DNA of 47,829 nucleotides from Oscillospiraceae bacterium (GTDB taxonomy: Bacteria > Bacillota > Clostridia > Oscillospirales > CAG-272). The position numbers were made by a program, and so were the translations under genes. Shown one piece after another: positions 24,935-32,875 of the stretch. The stretch covers positions 1 through 47,829 of the forward strand of contig SVRY01000017.1 of NCBI GenBank assembly GCA_015064585.1, written 5' to 3'. Each line of letters starts with the position of its first letter. Position 1 is the first letter of the stretch. Under the pieces are notes generated by a model. That model saw nothing but the letters and a program-made list of their open reading frames with translations, did no database searches and was not told the DNA's origin.

Positions 24935-26035
24935 TTATTCTGTCACCTTTGCCTGTAACTGCACAAACGAAGGATCTTCTCTTACAAAATCGAAGCAAGA
25001 TTTTTTCAGATCCGCGGTAAAGGAATCCATACAGGTATCAAACGGATGTTTTGCCCCTTCAGCCTCACACACAAACACGGAAGTATAATACACTCCATCT
25101 GTTGTGGGCAATTCTTCAAAGGCTTTGACATACTTATATCCCATTTCCAAATACAGAAGCGTGTTATCGCGATCACCGAGCACGGCGTAATTTTGGGCAA
25201 GCTGACTGCAGATATAACCCACGCGTACATTCTCGAATAGGAAATTGTCATCATATATCAGCGTTTTCCAGAGTTTTAGCGCCGTTTCCAGTGCAAAAAT
25301 ATACTCTTCCGTGGTAGCATACTGCCGATATATCAAATTTCCGCACAGCTTATCCATCAAAGTCAAGGCATAATAATGTTTATGCTGCAGTCCTTTTTTC
25401 TTACCCTCTTCGGTAAAGTATGCATTCTGCAACAAACTCTCACGGCAAGTGTAGATGCTGTTTGCCATATTCGCGTATTCCACAGCCTTTTCTTCGTTTG
25501 CCACCTCTAAATAAGAAAAGGAATACGTATATACAAGGGTCTGCACGGCGCTTTGGCGAATACCGTTATCGGTACAGTCACCAAGGATCCGTTCACAGAT
25601 ACGGATCACTTCCCTTGCGTTGTCATTATAGCTTTTCTGAAAAGCAGCATGCTGCCACCAATGCAAGCTTGTGTGAAGTGCACGTGCCAGATGCATCAAG
25701 CAACGAAAATCCTTCGGATATTTCTCTACCGCCTGCCGCCACATGGCTATGCGCTCGCTCACCGCCTCGGCGGAGGAGATATGAGCAAGATCATAATCCT
25801 TACTCATATAATCCTCGATCTCTGCCGTCTGCAGATCGCCGTCGCGGTCAAACAGCTCATCCAGCGTCACGCCAAAAAAGTTGGCAATGGGAACCACAAG
25901 TGAAATATCGGGAAGTGCATTGTTATTTTCCCACTTGGAGATGGACTGATAGGTAATATTCAGATATTCGGCAAGCTTTTCCTGGGTCACATCGTTTTTG
26001 CGGCGCAGGTATTTAATTTTTTCACCGATCGTCAT
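24935..26035 (-). CDS. XRE-family regulator with helical C-terminal domain (paralogue 2)
   Basis: 366 residues. The HTH (~5-60) reads IKYLRRKNDVTQEKLAEYLN then ITYQSISKWENNNALPDISL, followed by VVPIANFFGVTLDELFDRDG. The helical C-terminal domain (~75-366) includes RIAMWRQAVEKYPKDFRCLM, close to the same segment in paralogue 1. Near the end are Cys-containing helices (GMDSF, KSCFDFVRE) that also appear in paralogue 1 as LPCFDFLRD. Start ATG 26035 follows AAGGAGAAATTACCT. It converges on the CorC-type gene and probably regulates a nearby or unlinked target; no target is evident from position. Confidence 0.9.
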   Translation of the reverse strand: MTIGEKIKYLRRKNDVTQEKLAEYLNITYQSISKWENNNALPDISLVVPIANFFGVTLDELFDRDGDLQTAEIEDYMSKDYDLAHISSAEAVSERIAMWRQAVEKYPKDFRCLMHLARALHTSLHWWQHAAFQKSYNDNAREVIRICERILGDCTDNGIRQSAVQTLVYTYSFSYLEVANEEKAVEYANMANSIYTCRESLLQNAYFTEEGKKKGLQHKHYYALTLMDKLCGNLIYRQYATTEEYIFALETALKLWKTLIYDDNFLFENVRVGYICSQLAQNYAVLGDRDNTLLYLEMGYKYVKAFEELPTTDGVYYTSVFVCEAEGAKHPFDTCMDSFTADLKKSCFDFVREDPSFVQLQAKVTE

Positions 26036-26078
26036 AGGTAATTTCTCCTTAAAATTTATTTTTTGTAGCTACACCTGC

Positions 26079-26107
26079 ATTATAACGCATTATCATCGCA
26101 AATACAA
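26079..26107 (-). promoter_or_regulatory. Promoter of the minus-strand XRE gene
   Basis: Minus strand: TTGTAT (26107-26102), 17-base spacer, TATAAT (26084-26079). Confidence 0.75.
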
Positions 26108-26155
26108 TAACCGCAAAAGCAACCTGTATGCAACTGTGGGTTGCATTTTTCACTT

Positions 26156-26355
26156 TCAGCGATGGTTCTGCCGCCACACCTCGGGGGAACATCCCTCCGA
26201 CTTGCGAAAGCATTTATAAAAATTAATATAACTTCCAAAGCCGCAGCTGCGAGCGACCTCATACAACGCAAGATCGGAGTTTTCCAACTGCACCTTGGCA
26301 CGTCCGATGCGCAATTCTGCAATATACACAAGGGGCGTTTTTCCCGTTTCTTTCA
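26156..26355 (-). pseudogene. C-terminal fragment of an AraC-family regulator
   Basis: About 65 codons ending at 26156 encode the second half of an AraC HTH domain: KETGKTPLVYIAELRIGRA, then LENSDLALYEVARSCGFGSY and INFYKCFRKSEGCSPEVWR. This is the usual C-terminus (second helix-turn-helix). Everything N-terminal of the first helix is missing; upstream of about 26356 the sequence switches to the opposite-strand fragment at 26366. No start codon or promoter belongs to it, so it is a truncated relic. Confidence 0.75.
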
Positions 26356-26365
26356 CATTCAAACT

Positions 26366-26683
26366 ACATGTACCGTCTTTTACCAAGAAAGTGGCATCCC
26401 TACTGCCGTTACCCATGGTTATATCGTCATTGACCGCGTATGGGACAAGGAAACGGTGCTGAACATCGAATACTTTGATACCCCTCTTTGGGGAAACTGC
26501 CCCAAGCTCACCATCAAGGCTAAGCTTGCCAAGATCGATTGGGATTGCGCCGACGGTTACGACAGCGTGGCAAATGAAGTGCCCAATTCCACAATCGCCC
26601 TTAGCGATGCGGAAGAAATAGAACTCTACCCATACGGTTGTGCCAAACTGCGCATGACCGAAATACCGTTTATAAAAAATTGA
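26366..26683 (+). pseudogene. C-terminal fragment of a GH127/DUF1680-like glycosidase
   Basis: The plus frame to 26683 encodes ~105 residues of beta-sandwich character: AVTHGYIVIDRVWDKETVLN near the start and YPYGCAKLRMTEIPFIKN at the end. The GYxxIxRxW strand and the YGCxxLRxTExP ending are those of the C-terminal domain of beta-L-arabinofuranosidase-like (GH127/DUF1680) proteins. The N-terminal ~500 residues, start codon and promoter are gone. A deletion appears to have fused the outer ends of a divergent AraC/glycosidase pair at about 26356-26365. The family call is moderate because only the tail remains. Confidence 0.5.
26654..26673 (+). repeat. 20-bp direct repeat, left copy
   Basis: ATGACCGAAATACCGTTTAT occurs here, at the end of the glycosidase fragment, and again exactly at 28057-28076 just after the next XRE gene. 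The two copies bracket a 1.4-kb unit containing only that gene. Confidence 0.85.
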
Positions 26684-26797
26684 GCTTATTCCAAACGACA
26701 TAACCGCATTAGTACGGTTGTGTCGTTTATTATACATTTTTTCAAACAGCGTTTGCTTTTTTCAAATATCGCTTGAGAAAACTAAAAAATACAGTTA

Positions 26798-26826
26798 TTG
26801 ATTATTGAATCAAAAAATGCTATTAT
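26798..26826 (+). promoter_or_regulatory. Promoter of the third XRE gene
   Basis: TTGATT (26798-26803), 17-base spacer, TATTAT (26821-26826), 48 bases before the ATG at 26875. Confidence 0.65.
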
Positions 26827-26874
26827 ATTGTCAGAAGGTGCGCGCCTCTATCAATCATTCAAACGGAGGTTTTT

Positions 26875-28047
26875 ATGGCAGATTTAAAAATCGGAGAAAT
26901 TATTCTTCGCGAAAGAAGAAAACTGAACATGACGCAGGAGGAACTGGCAAATGCTCTGACAGTTACTGCGCAAGCCGTATCCAATTGGGAGCGCGGCGGG
27001 TACCCCGACATTACCCTACTTGTGCGTATTGCTAACTTTTTTAAGATCACGGTCGATGAGCTGGTCGGCAACGATCAGGCAACCATGGATGATGACATGG
27101 TTGCTTTTGGCAATAAGTATAGAAGCAATCAATATTCAAAGGCAGAAAAGCTGGCATTTGCCAAAGAAATGTATGAAAAATATCCGAATAATTTTGAACT
27201 GATAAATGCTCTTGGTGAATGCGTCGTAAATAATATGGAAAGCATTTCAGAAAATATGGCTCTTCTGAAAGAAATACACCAAAAGATCATGACACAGTGC
27301 ACAGATGAAGAATACCGCCGTGCATCCATTCACCGCATGTGCTTTGTCGCCACTGACGATGAATTGGAGGATCTGATCGGTAAAAGCGAACTAAATTGGC
27401 AGGAAGCCATCGCAATCGGAGAATTGCGCGAAGAACGGTATATTCTACAGGGACGCTTTGATGAATTCCGACGGGAGCGAAGCGCCACCGATCTACTGAT
27501 CTTTATGCAATATCTCGGTCGCTACAATATGAATTATTACGGCAAACGAGAACACCCCGCATACGTTCAAAACTTTGCCGAGCCCGCGCGTACAGCCGCA
27601 TGGGAAAAGCACAAAATGCGGCTGCTTGAGGGATTTGACGAGGACGGCATAGTCCCCGAGGCTTGGTGCGGCTGCTATGCCGAATTTTCCTTGAAGGCGG
27701 CAGGTGCGCTGATTGCTTGCGGAAACACCCAAAAGGGCTTTGCCATGCTTGAAAACACCTTTGCGCTATATGAGCGTTGGAATCGAATCCCCAAAGGAAA
27801 ATGTATGGAAGTGGGTAACAACGCCATTTTCGGCAAAGCAACCGTACAACACACCACAGAGTATATCACCGATATTTGTTTTGAAGACGGGCACAAGGTT
27901 TGGGCACCCTATATATGGCTGTTTTGGCAAACCCCAAAGGATATTTATGTGGCAATGACACAGTGGCCTTGGTTTAACGGTGTGCGCGAAGATGAGCGTT
28001 ACTTAACACTGCTTGCCCGCGCCAAAGAAATGGCAAAAACGATATAA
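26875..28047 (+). CDS. XRE-family regulator with helical C-terminal domain (paralogue 3)
   Basis: 390 residues. HTH (~5-62): ILRERRKLNMTQEELANALT, then VTAQAVSNWERGGYPDITLL and IANFFKITVDELVGNDQ. The C-terminal part is helical; its first segment, AKEMYEKYPNNFELINALGE, resembles paralogues 1 and 2, but the last ~150 residues (around MRLLEGFDEDGIVPEAWCGC and WLFWQTPKDIYVAMTQWPWF) are distinct and rich in Trp and aromatic residues, suggesting a different ligand. ATG 26875 follows ACGGAGG. The gene is flanked by a 20-bp direct repeat (26654 and 28057) derived from a glycosidase tail, so it may have been inserted or duplicated together with that tail. Confidence 0.9.
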   Translation: MADLKIGEIILRERRKLNMTQEELANALTVTAQAVSNWERGGYPDITLLVRIANFFKITVDELVGNDQATMDDDMVAFGNKYRSNQYSKAEKLAFAKEMYEKYPNNFELINALGECVVNNMESISENMALLKEIHQKIMTQCTDEEYRRASIHRMCFVATDDELEDLIGKSELNWQEAIAIGELREERYILQGRFDEFRRERSATDLLIFMQYLGRYNMNYYGKREHPAYVQNFAEPARTAAWEKHKMRLLEGFDEDGIVPEAWCGCYAEFSLKAAGALIACGNTQKGFAMLENTFALYERWNRIPKGKCMEVGNNAIFGKATVQHTTEYITDICFEDGHKVWAPYIWLFWQTPKDIYVAMTQWPWFNGVREDERYLTLLARAKEMAKTI

Positions 28048-28056
28048 CACCTTTTC

Positions 28057-28089
28057 ATGACCGAAATACCGTTTATTAAAATCAACTAA
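28057..28089 (+). pseudogene. Second copy of the glycosidase C-terminal tail (right copy of the 20-bp repeat)
   Basis: Eleven codons reading MTEIPFIKIN-stop, matching the end MTEIPFIKN-stop at 26654-26683, with 20 identical bases (28057-28076). Nothing upstream continues the glycosidase; the XRE stop codon is nine bases before. A recombination scar. Confidence 0.6.
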
Positions 28090-28102
28090 AGATAGCTTTT
28101 AG

Positions 28103-28140
28103 AATATACCCGACGGAAATTTACGTCGGGTATATTTTTG
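28103..28140 (+). terminator. Rho-independent terminator
   Basis: AATATACCCGACG pairs with CGTCGGGTATATT across an 8-base loop, followed by TTTG. Confidence 0.85.
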
Positions 28141-28213
28141 TTCGTCATACTGCACAAAAGCAGGTGGCATCTTTGACAATAATTACAAAAAGCACTTATT
28201 TCTTTTGGGTTTA

Positions 28214-28242
28214 TTGACGAGTAAATATTTTTTATATATAAT
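28214..28242 (+). promoter_or_regulatory. Promoter of the GH97 gene
   Basis: TTGACG (28214-28219), 17-base spacer, TATAAT (28237-28242); the ATG at 28272 follows GGGAGG. Confidence 0.8.
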
Positions 28243-28271
28243 ATAGTTATCATAATCGGGAGGTAATTACA

Positions 28272-31200
28272 ATGAAGAAAAAGCATCTACTTTCTATCAT
28301 TTTGGTATTGACACTTTCCTTAACAAGCATTGTTGGTCTGTGTTTTTCCACCTCGGCAGAAACGCCCAGTGTCTATTTAAGTGACCTGACTCCCACCGCA
28401 GCGCAGGCAGGATGGTCGGATGTGCACTATGACGAAGACCTAAACGGCGCTTTGCTGAAACTCAACAACGCGGGCGATCCCATGACCTTTGAAAAAGGGC
28501 TGTTTGCCCATGTGGATTCGCTAATCGAATACGACATCTCCAATCTGGATGCCACAGCGCTGACTGCCTATATCGGCATCAATGACGGTAGTCAAGGCTA
28601 CAAGGAACAGGCATCCGCCGACTTTGAAGTCAAAGCAGACGGCGTATCCATCTACAAATCCAGCATGTTGAAAATTGATTCCGAAGCGGAATTCATCCGT
28701 GTGGATATTCCAAAGGGCACTAAAAAACTGTCCCTCATTACCACCCAGGCTGACCACACGAACTATGCGGACCATACTGCATGGTGTGATGCCAAGCTGC
28801 TTCTTAATCCTTCGGCAGGCGGACTTTTGCAGAAAGCGGAAGCCTCTGTGACGAACAACATTCTGACCGTCGGCGATAACACCAAGATCAATCTTTCTGC
28901 CATTGCATACGGAGGTGCGGCAATTCCCGTAGATCAGTTGCAGATCGAATATGTATCCTCTGATAACGCCATTGCCTCCGTATCGGCAGACGGCGTGATT
29001 ACCGCAAACGGAATCGGTACTGCCACGATTACCTGCAATGTCAAAAAGGATGCTATGAGCACACAAGCCACCGTCACAGTGCGTTGCATTGCAAAGAACA
29101 GCACCGCTGATTTTCTGTTGGCTTCTCCCTCCGGCAACATTCAAATGCTTCTTTCCAACACCGCAGACGGGCTGAAATATCTGGTTTCCACCAAAGGTAT
29201 CACCGTTGTGGAGTCATCCAAGATTGGTTTTAAAGGAACTGACTTCTCTTTGGAAAAAGGCTTTGCCTTCTCTTCCAAAACCGCCATCACCGAAACCAAC
29301 GAAACCTATAAGAATTATTCCGGTATTTATGCACAAGGGCACGACCACTACAATGAACAGTCGGTTACCTTTACAAACGGCAATTATACCTACACCGTAA
29401 TTTTGCGTGCCTATGATGACGGCTTTGCACTGCGCAGTGTCATTGGCAAGAAGGACGGTACCACAGGCACACTGAATGTCACCGACGAAATAACCAACTT
29501 TGTATTCCCTTCCGGCACCACCGTATGGGCATCCGAAGTCTCCGATATGAATCAAACCTATTCCTACGAATCCGGCTTCCCCTCCATCCAAATTGAAAAT
29601 GCCACGGGCAAGCACCTGATGTTTGCCGCACTCTGCCGCTACAACGGCATCTATACGCTGATCAACGAAGCGGATCTCTACGGCGACAGCTTCTACGGCT
29701 CCTCCATCGACGGAGAAGGCGGCAATGCACTGGGACTGACCTCTGCTCCCCAGCAATCTGCAAATGTCACCATTGCTCTGGATCCTACCTTCACTTCTCC
29801 CTGGAGATTCGGTATCGTGGGGGATCTGGAAACTATCACCGAAAGTGATCTGACTGAAAATCTGAATCCCAGAGCAAAAGGCGACTTTTCTTGGGTAGAA
29901 CCCGGCATTACCGCATGGATGTGGTTGTCCGAAGGCTTCCAGGGGCAGCGCACCGAATCCACCATCAAGCGTTATGTGGATCTGGCGGCTGAAATGGGCT
30001 GGAAATACCTGATCCTTGACGAAGGTTGGCAGCCCAGCTCCAATTTCTCGGTAACGGGCAAATATTATGACGGCTATTTCGACTACTTTAAAGATTTGGT
30101 GCAGTATGCCGCTGAAAAAGACGTGTACTTCATCGCTTGGGTGAAATTCCGCGATCTGGATACTCCCGAAGAACGTGAAATTCTTGCCGAATGGGCAGAT
30201 ATCGGCATCCGAGGCATCAAGGCTGACTTTTTTGAATCCGAATCGGTAGAACGTATCGACGGACTGGAAGCCATCTATCAAAAGTGTGCCGAAGAACACC
30301 TAATCGTAAATATCCACGGCGCTAACAAGTCCACCGGCGAACGCGCCACATGGCCCAATGTCATCAACCGTGAATCGCTGAAGGGGCAGGAATACGGTGG
30401 TGTTTGGAGCACTGACACCACTGTTTGGCCCTACACCAGAGCTGTCAGCGGTCCCATGGATATTACTCCTCACCTCTATCCTACCGACGGCTCTACCACC
30501 ACTGCCGCACAACAGTTGGCGCTGACCGTGATGTTTGAGTCCGGTATGCCTTGTATGGCAAGCAATCCTGATACCTATTATAACAGCACAGTCCAATCGT
30601 TGCTGAAAAATCTGCCCGCCAGCTGGGATAATATGGAATTCATCGACGGTCAGGTAGCAAGATACACAGTACTTGCCCGTCAGAAGGGCGAGAGTTGGTA
30701 TGTGGCAGGTATCACAAACGGGGAACAAAAGGTTTCCTTCAGCCTCGATTTCCTGGATCCCGACACCAAGTATATCGCCACCTTCTATGCAGATAAGACA
30801 CGCAAGGAATTTGATGTTTACAGTAAAGAAGTAACAAGCGAAACAGTTCTGGATATGAGCATGATTCACAACGGCGGATTTACTGTCATGCTGCGCAAGG
30901 CTAAGGATATAAACTTTGCTGAAAACATTGACGTTGACAAAGAAAAGCTCACCCTTGCGACCGGAACAAGCGAAAAAGTTACCTTTACCATTACTCCCGC
31001 AGGAGCAGATGTATGCGATCTGATCACCACCATCGGTGATCCTTCTATCGCTTCCATCTCCGAAGACGGTACTGTAAAGGCGCTGAAAGCAGGCGTTACC
31101 ACCATCACTCTTTCCAGCCCCATGTCCAATCTGTCCGCTGTAATCGAAGTGCGAGTATACGATCCCGCAAGCAAATACGATATTCCCGTATTTGAAGTCA

Positions 31201-32339
31201 AAAAAGGACAGTCCCTGCAGGTTGTGGCAGGTAATGTCCTGGGCGATGCCGACCTTGACGAACTGAGCTACATCATTGGCAATGAAAACATTGCCACCGT
31301 AGACAAAGACGGTATGGTAAGCGGCAAGACCCCCGGTGCTACTCTGCTGACAGCCACCAACAAACACGGCGAAAACGAACACATCGCGATCTTCGTCTAT
31401 ATGGATCTGGGCACCGATGAAGGCGTTTGGTCCATCATCAATACCAATGAAAACAAGCTCCCTACCGTTTCGAGCAAAACACCCACCACCCTGAAGATGA
31501 CCATTCTCACAGGTGACGTGAACAACACGCCTCAAAATATTTTTGTCACCGACGCGCCCGATGGTGATTTCGAGATCGCCATCAAGATATCGGGCGGGCT
31601 GTCTCGTGACTTCCAGTCGGTCGGGCTTATTGCCTTTGCCGGTAACGCCAACATGGTCACCATGGAACGCCGTTCCCACAGTTATCTGGGAGGTAATATC
31701 TTCTGTCTGTCCAACTATCAAGATGGTTATAAAGAGCACTACACCCCCGAAAGCAATAGCAATGCCCCCGCGTATCTGAAAATGACCAAAAAAGGAAACG
31801 TCTTTAGCGGCTACTACAGCTACGACGGCGAAAACTGGACAAAGATCAGCCAAACTATCACCAATGCATCGGTAGCCGGTTCTGCAGATCTGAAGATCGG
31901 CTTAGTTGCTCGCTCCGGGTCCTATTCCGCTGAAATGGAAGTGACCTATGAAAACTTCATCTTAAACGGAAAGATTCTTCCGTTTGTTCCGGAAGAAGAG
32001 CCCTGCCAGTTGCTTATCAATCCTACCATCACCATAACCGAAGGAGATTCCCCGGATCTGCCCGCAACACTTCTTCTTTACAATAACACCGGCGTAACAG
32101 CTCCCGTAGCAGTAACCTGGGATACAACAGGACTGGATCTGTCTGCACCGGGCTCCTATGAGATCAGTGCTTCTGCCGAAAACGGTCTGTCAGTCACCGT
32201 CACCATTATCGTGGAAGAAGAGACCGCGGATCCTGATTCGCCTGTGCAACCGGGCGACAACGCAATGTTTGCCATGATCGCAGTGGTACTTGCAACACTT
32301 GCTCTGACAATTGTCATAAAGAAAAAGTACCGCATTTAA
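28272..32339 (+). CDS. Surface-anchored multidomain glycoside hydrolase family 97
   Basis: 1355 residues. Signal peptide 1-31; NPCBM carbohydrate-binding domain ~35-185 (start VYLSDLTPTAAQAGWSDVH); a bacterial Ig-like BIG2 domain ~190-272; GH97 N-terminal beta-sandwich ~278-530; catalytic barrel ~540-800 (EPGITAWMWLSEG, KYLILDEGWQP); GH97 C-terminal domain ~800-880; two BIG2-like domains ~885-1040; a DUF1349-like concanavalin domain ~1045-1240; a last Ig-like domain; one membrane helix and KKKYRI. The Asp in GIKADFF (~residue 652) lies where retaining GH97 enzymes have their nucleophile, which favours alpha-galactosidase over the inverting alpha-glucosidase type; this is inference. GH97 is known mainly from Bacteroidota but occurs in gut Firmicutes. 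The C-terminal tail (PGD, helix, KKK) is like that of the cohesin protein at 14669. Own promoter and terminator. Confidence 0.88.
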   Translation: MKKKHLLSIILVLTLSLTSIVGLCFSTSAETPSVYLSDLTPTAAQAGWSDVHYDEDLNGALLKLNNAGDPMTFEKGLFAHVDSLIEYDISNLDATALTAYIGINDGSQGYKEQASADFEVKADGVSIYKSSMLKIDSEAEFIRVDIPKGTKKLSLITTQADHTNYADHTAWCDAKLLLNPSAGGLLQKAEASVTNNILTVGDNTKINLSAIAYGGAAIPVDQLQIEYVSSDNAIASVSADGVITANGIGTATITCNVKKDAMSTQATVTVRCIAKNSTADFLLASPSGNIQMLLSNTADGLKYLVSTKGITVVESSKIGFKGTDFSLEKGFAFSSKTAITETNETYKNYSGIYAQGHDHYNEQSVTFTNGNYTYTVILRAYDDGFALRSVIGKKDGTTGTLNVTDEITNFVFPSGTTVWASEVSDMNQTYSYESGFPSIQIENATGKHLMFAALCRYNGIYTLINEADLYGDSFYGSSIDGEGGNALGLTSAPQQSANVTIALDPTFTSPWRFGIVGDLETITESDLTENLNPRAKGDFSWVEPGITAWMWLSEGFQGQRTESTIKRYVDLAAEMGWKYLILDEGWQPSSNFSVTGKYYDGYFDYFKDLVQYAAEKDVYFIAWVKFRDLDTPEEREILAEWADIGIRGIKADFFESESVERIDGLEAIYQKCAEEHLIVNIHGANKSTGERATWPNVINRESLKGQEYGGVWSTDTTVWPYTRAVSGPMDITPHLYPTDGSTTTAAQQLALTVMFESGMPCMASNPDTYYNSTVQSLLKNLPASWDNMEFIDGQVARYTVLARQKGESWYVAGITNGEQKVSFSLDFLDPDTKYIATFYADKTRKEFDVYSKEVTSETVLDMSMIHNGGFTVMLRKAKDINFAENIDVDKEKLTLATGTSEKVTFTITPAGADVCDLITTIGDPSIASISEDGTVKALKAGVTTITLSSPMSNLSAVIEVRVYDPASKYDIPVFEVKKGQSLQVVAGNVLGDADLDELSYIIGNENIATVDKDGMVSGKTPGATLLTATNKHGENEHIAIFVYMDLGTDEGVWSIINTNENKLPTVSSKTPTTLKMTILTGDVNNTPQNIFVTDAPDGDFEIAIKISGGLSRDFQSVGLIAFAGNANMVTMERRSHSYLGGNIFCLSNYQDGYKEHYTPESNSNAPAYLKMTKKGNVFSGYYSYDGENWTKISQTITNASVAGSADLKIGLVARSGSYSAEMEVTYENFILNGKILPFVPEEEPCQLLINPTITITEGDSPDLPATLLLYNNTGVTAPVAVTWDTTGLDLSAPGSYEISASAENGLSVTVTIIVEEETADPDSPVQPGDNAMFAMIAVVLATLALTIVIKKKYRI

Positions 32340-32346
32340 TACCACG

Positions 32347-32376
32347 AAAGGAGATGCATTTCGCATCTCCTTCTCG
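32347..32376 (+). terminator. Terminator of the GH97 gene
   Basis: AAGGAGATGC pairs with GCATCTCCTT around ATTTC, right after the stop codon, followed by CTCGCTTTA. Confidence 0.75.
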
Positions 32377-32397
32377 CTTTATATTCCATATAAAAAT

Positions 32398-32426
32398 GAC
32401 CGGGTCAAAAAACCCGGCCGTTTTAT
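32398..32426 (-). terminator. Terminator of the minD/MGS-like operon
   Basis: CCGGGT and ACCCGG (with further pairs) around a short A/T loop, just past the stop codon of the minus-strand gene at 32427. On the minus strand it is followed by TCATTTTTAT. Confidence 0.75.
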
Positions 32427-32843
32427 TTATCCTCTATAATTGGTTTTGGGATTAACGTATTCACGCCAATTTAAATCTCCGCGTTCCAGTGCACGCACCA
32501 AAACCTCCGCTGTTGCAATATTGGTAGCCACCGGAATATTATAAATATCGCAAGCACGCAACAAATTGATATCTTCGCTTGCCTTCAGCGCATCCGGGGA
32601 TGTATTGCGGAAAAACAGAAGCAGGTCAATTTCATTATACGAAATACGCGAAGTAATCTGTTCAGTACCGCCAAGACTGCCGGTAAACAGACTTTCCACC
32701 GCCAAACCCGTTGCTTCGGAAATATACTTTGCTGTCTTGCTGGTTGCACACAAATGGTGCTTGGACAAAATTCCGCAATAAGCAATGCAGAACTCAACTG
32801 CCAGCTCTTTCTTCTTGTCATCCGCAATAATAGCGATTTCCAT
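32427..32843 (-). CDS. Methylglyoxal-synthase-like protein lacking most catalytic residues
   Basis: 138 residues, aligning without gaps to the core of methylglyoxal synthase (MgsA), the enzyme that converts dihydroxyacetone phosphate to methylglyoxal and phosphate. The fold-defining parts are kept: IAIIADDKKKELAV, TGSLGG, IDLLLFF, NIPVATNIATAEVLV. But E. coli catalytic positions are changed: His19 to Asp8, Asp71 to Thr60, Asp91 to Asn80, His98 to Lys87, Asp101 to Glu90; only Asp20 (Asp9 here) is kept. It is therefore unlikely to make methylglyoxal and may be a phosphate- or nucleotide-binding regulator of the MGS-like fold. It follows the MinD-type ATPase by 32 bases in the same operon. A ribosome site (AAGGGGGAAAT) precedes ATG 32843. 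Fold call secure; function unknown. Confidence 0.82.
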   Translation of the reverse strand: MEIAIIADDKKKELAVEFCIAYCGILSKHHLCATSKTAKYISEATGLAVESLFTGSLGGTEQITSRISYNEIDLLLFFRNTSPDALKASEDINLLRACDIYNIPVATNIATAEVLVRALERGDLNWREYVNPKTNYRG

Positions 32844-32875
32844 AATGAAATTTCCCCCTTTTAAATTCTTTTTAA

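Noticed and set aside
26156-26737. 193-codon minus-strand frame as one gene
   Set aside because: Only its last ~65 codons resemble AraC; the rest is antisense to the glycosidase fragment, so it is split into two relics.
30300-31853. Long minus-strand open frame (517 codons), plus others at 29214-30299 and 28521-29144
   Set aside because: Antisense to the GH97 gene. Codon bias of the real gene leaves the opposite strand open; the protein is Cys/Gly/Val-rich with no domain and no ribosome site.
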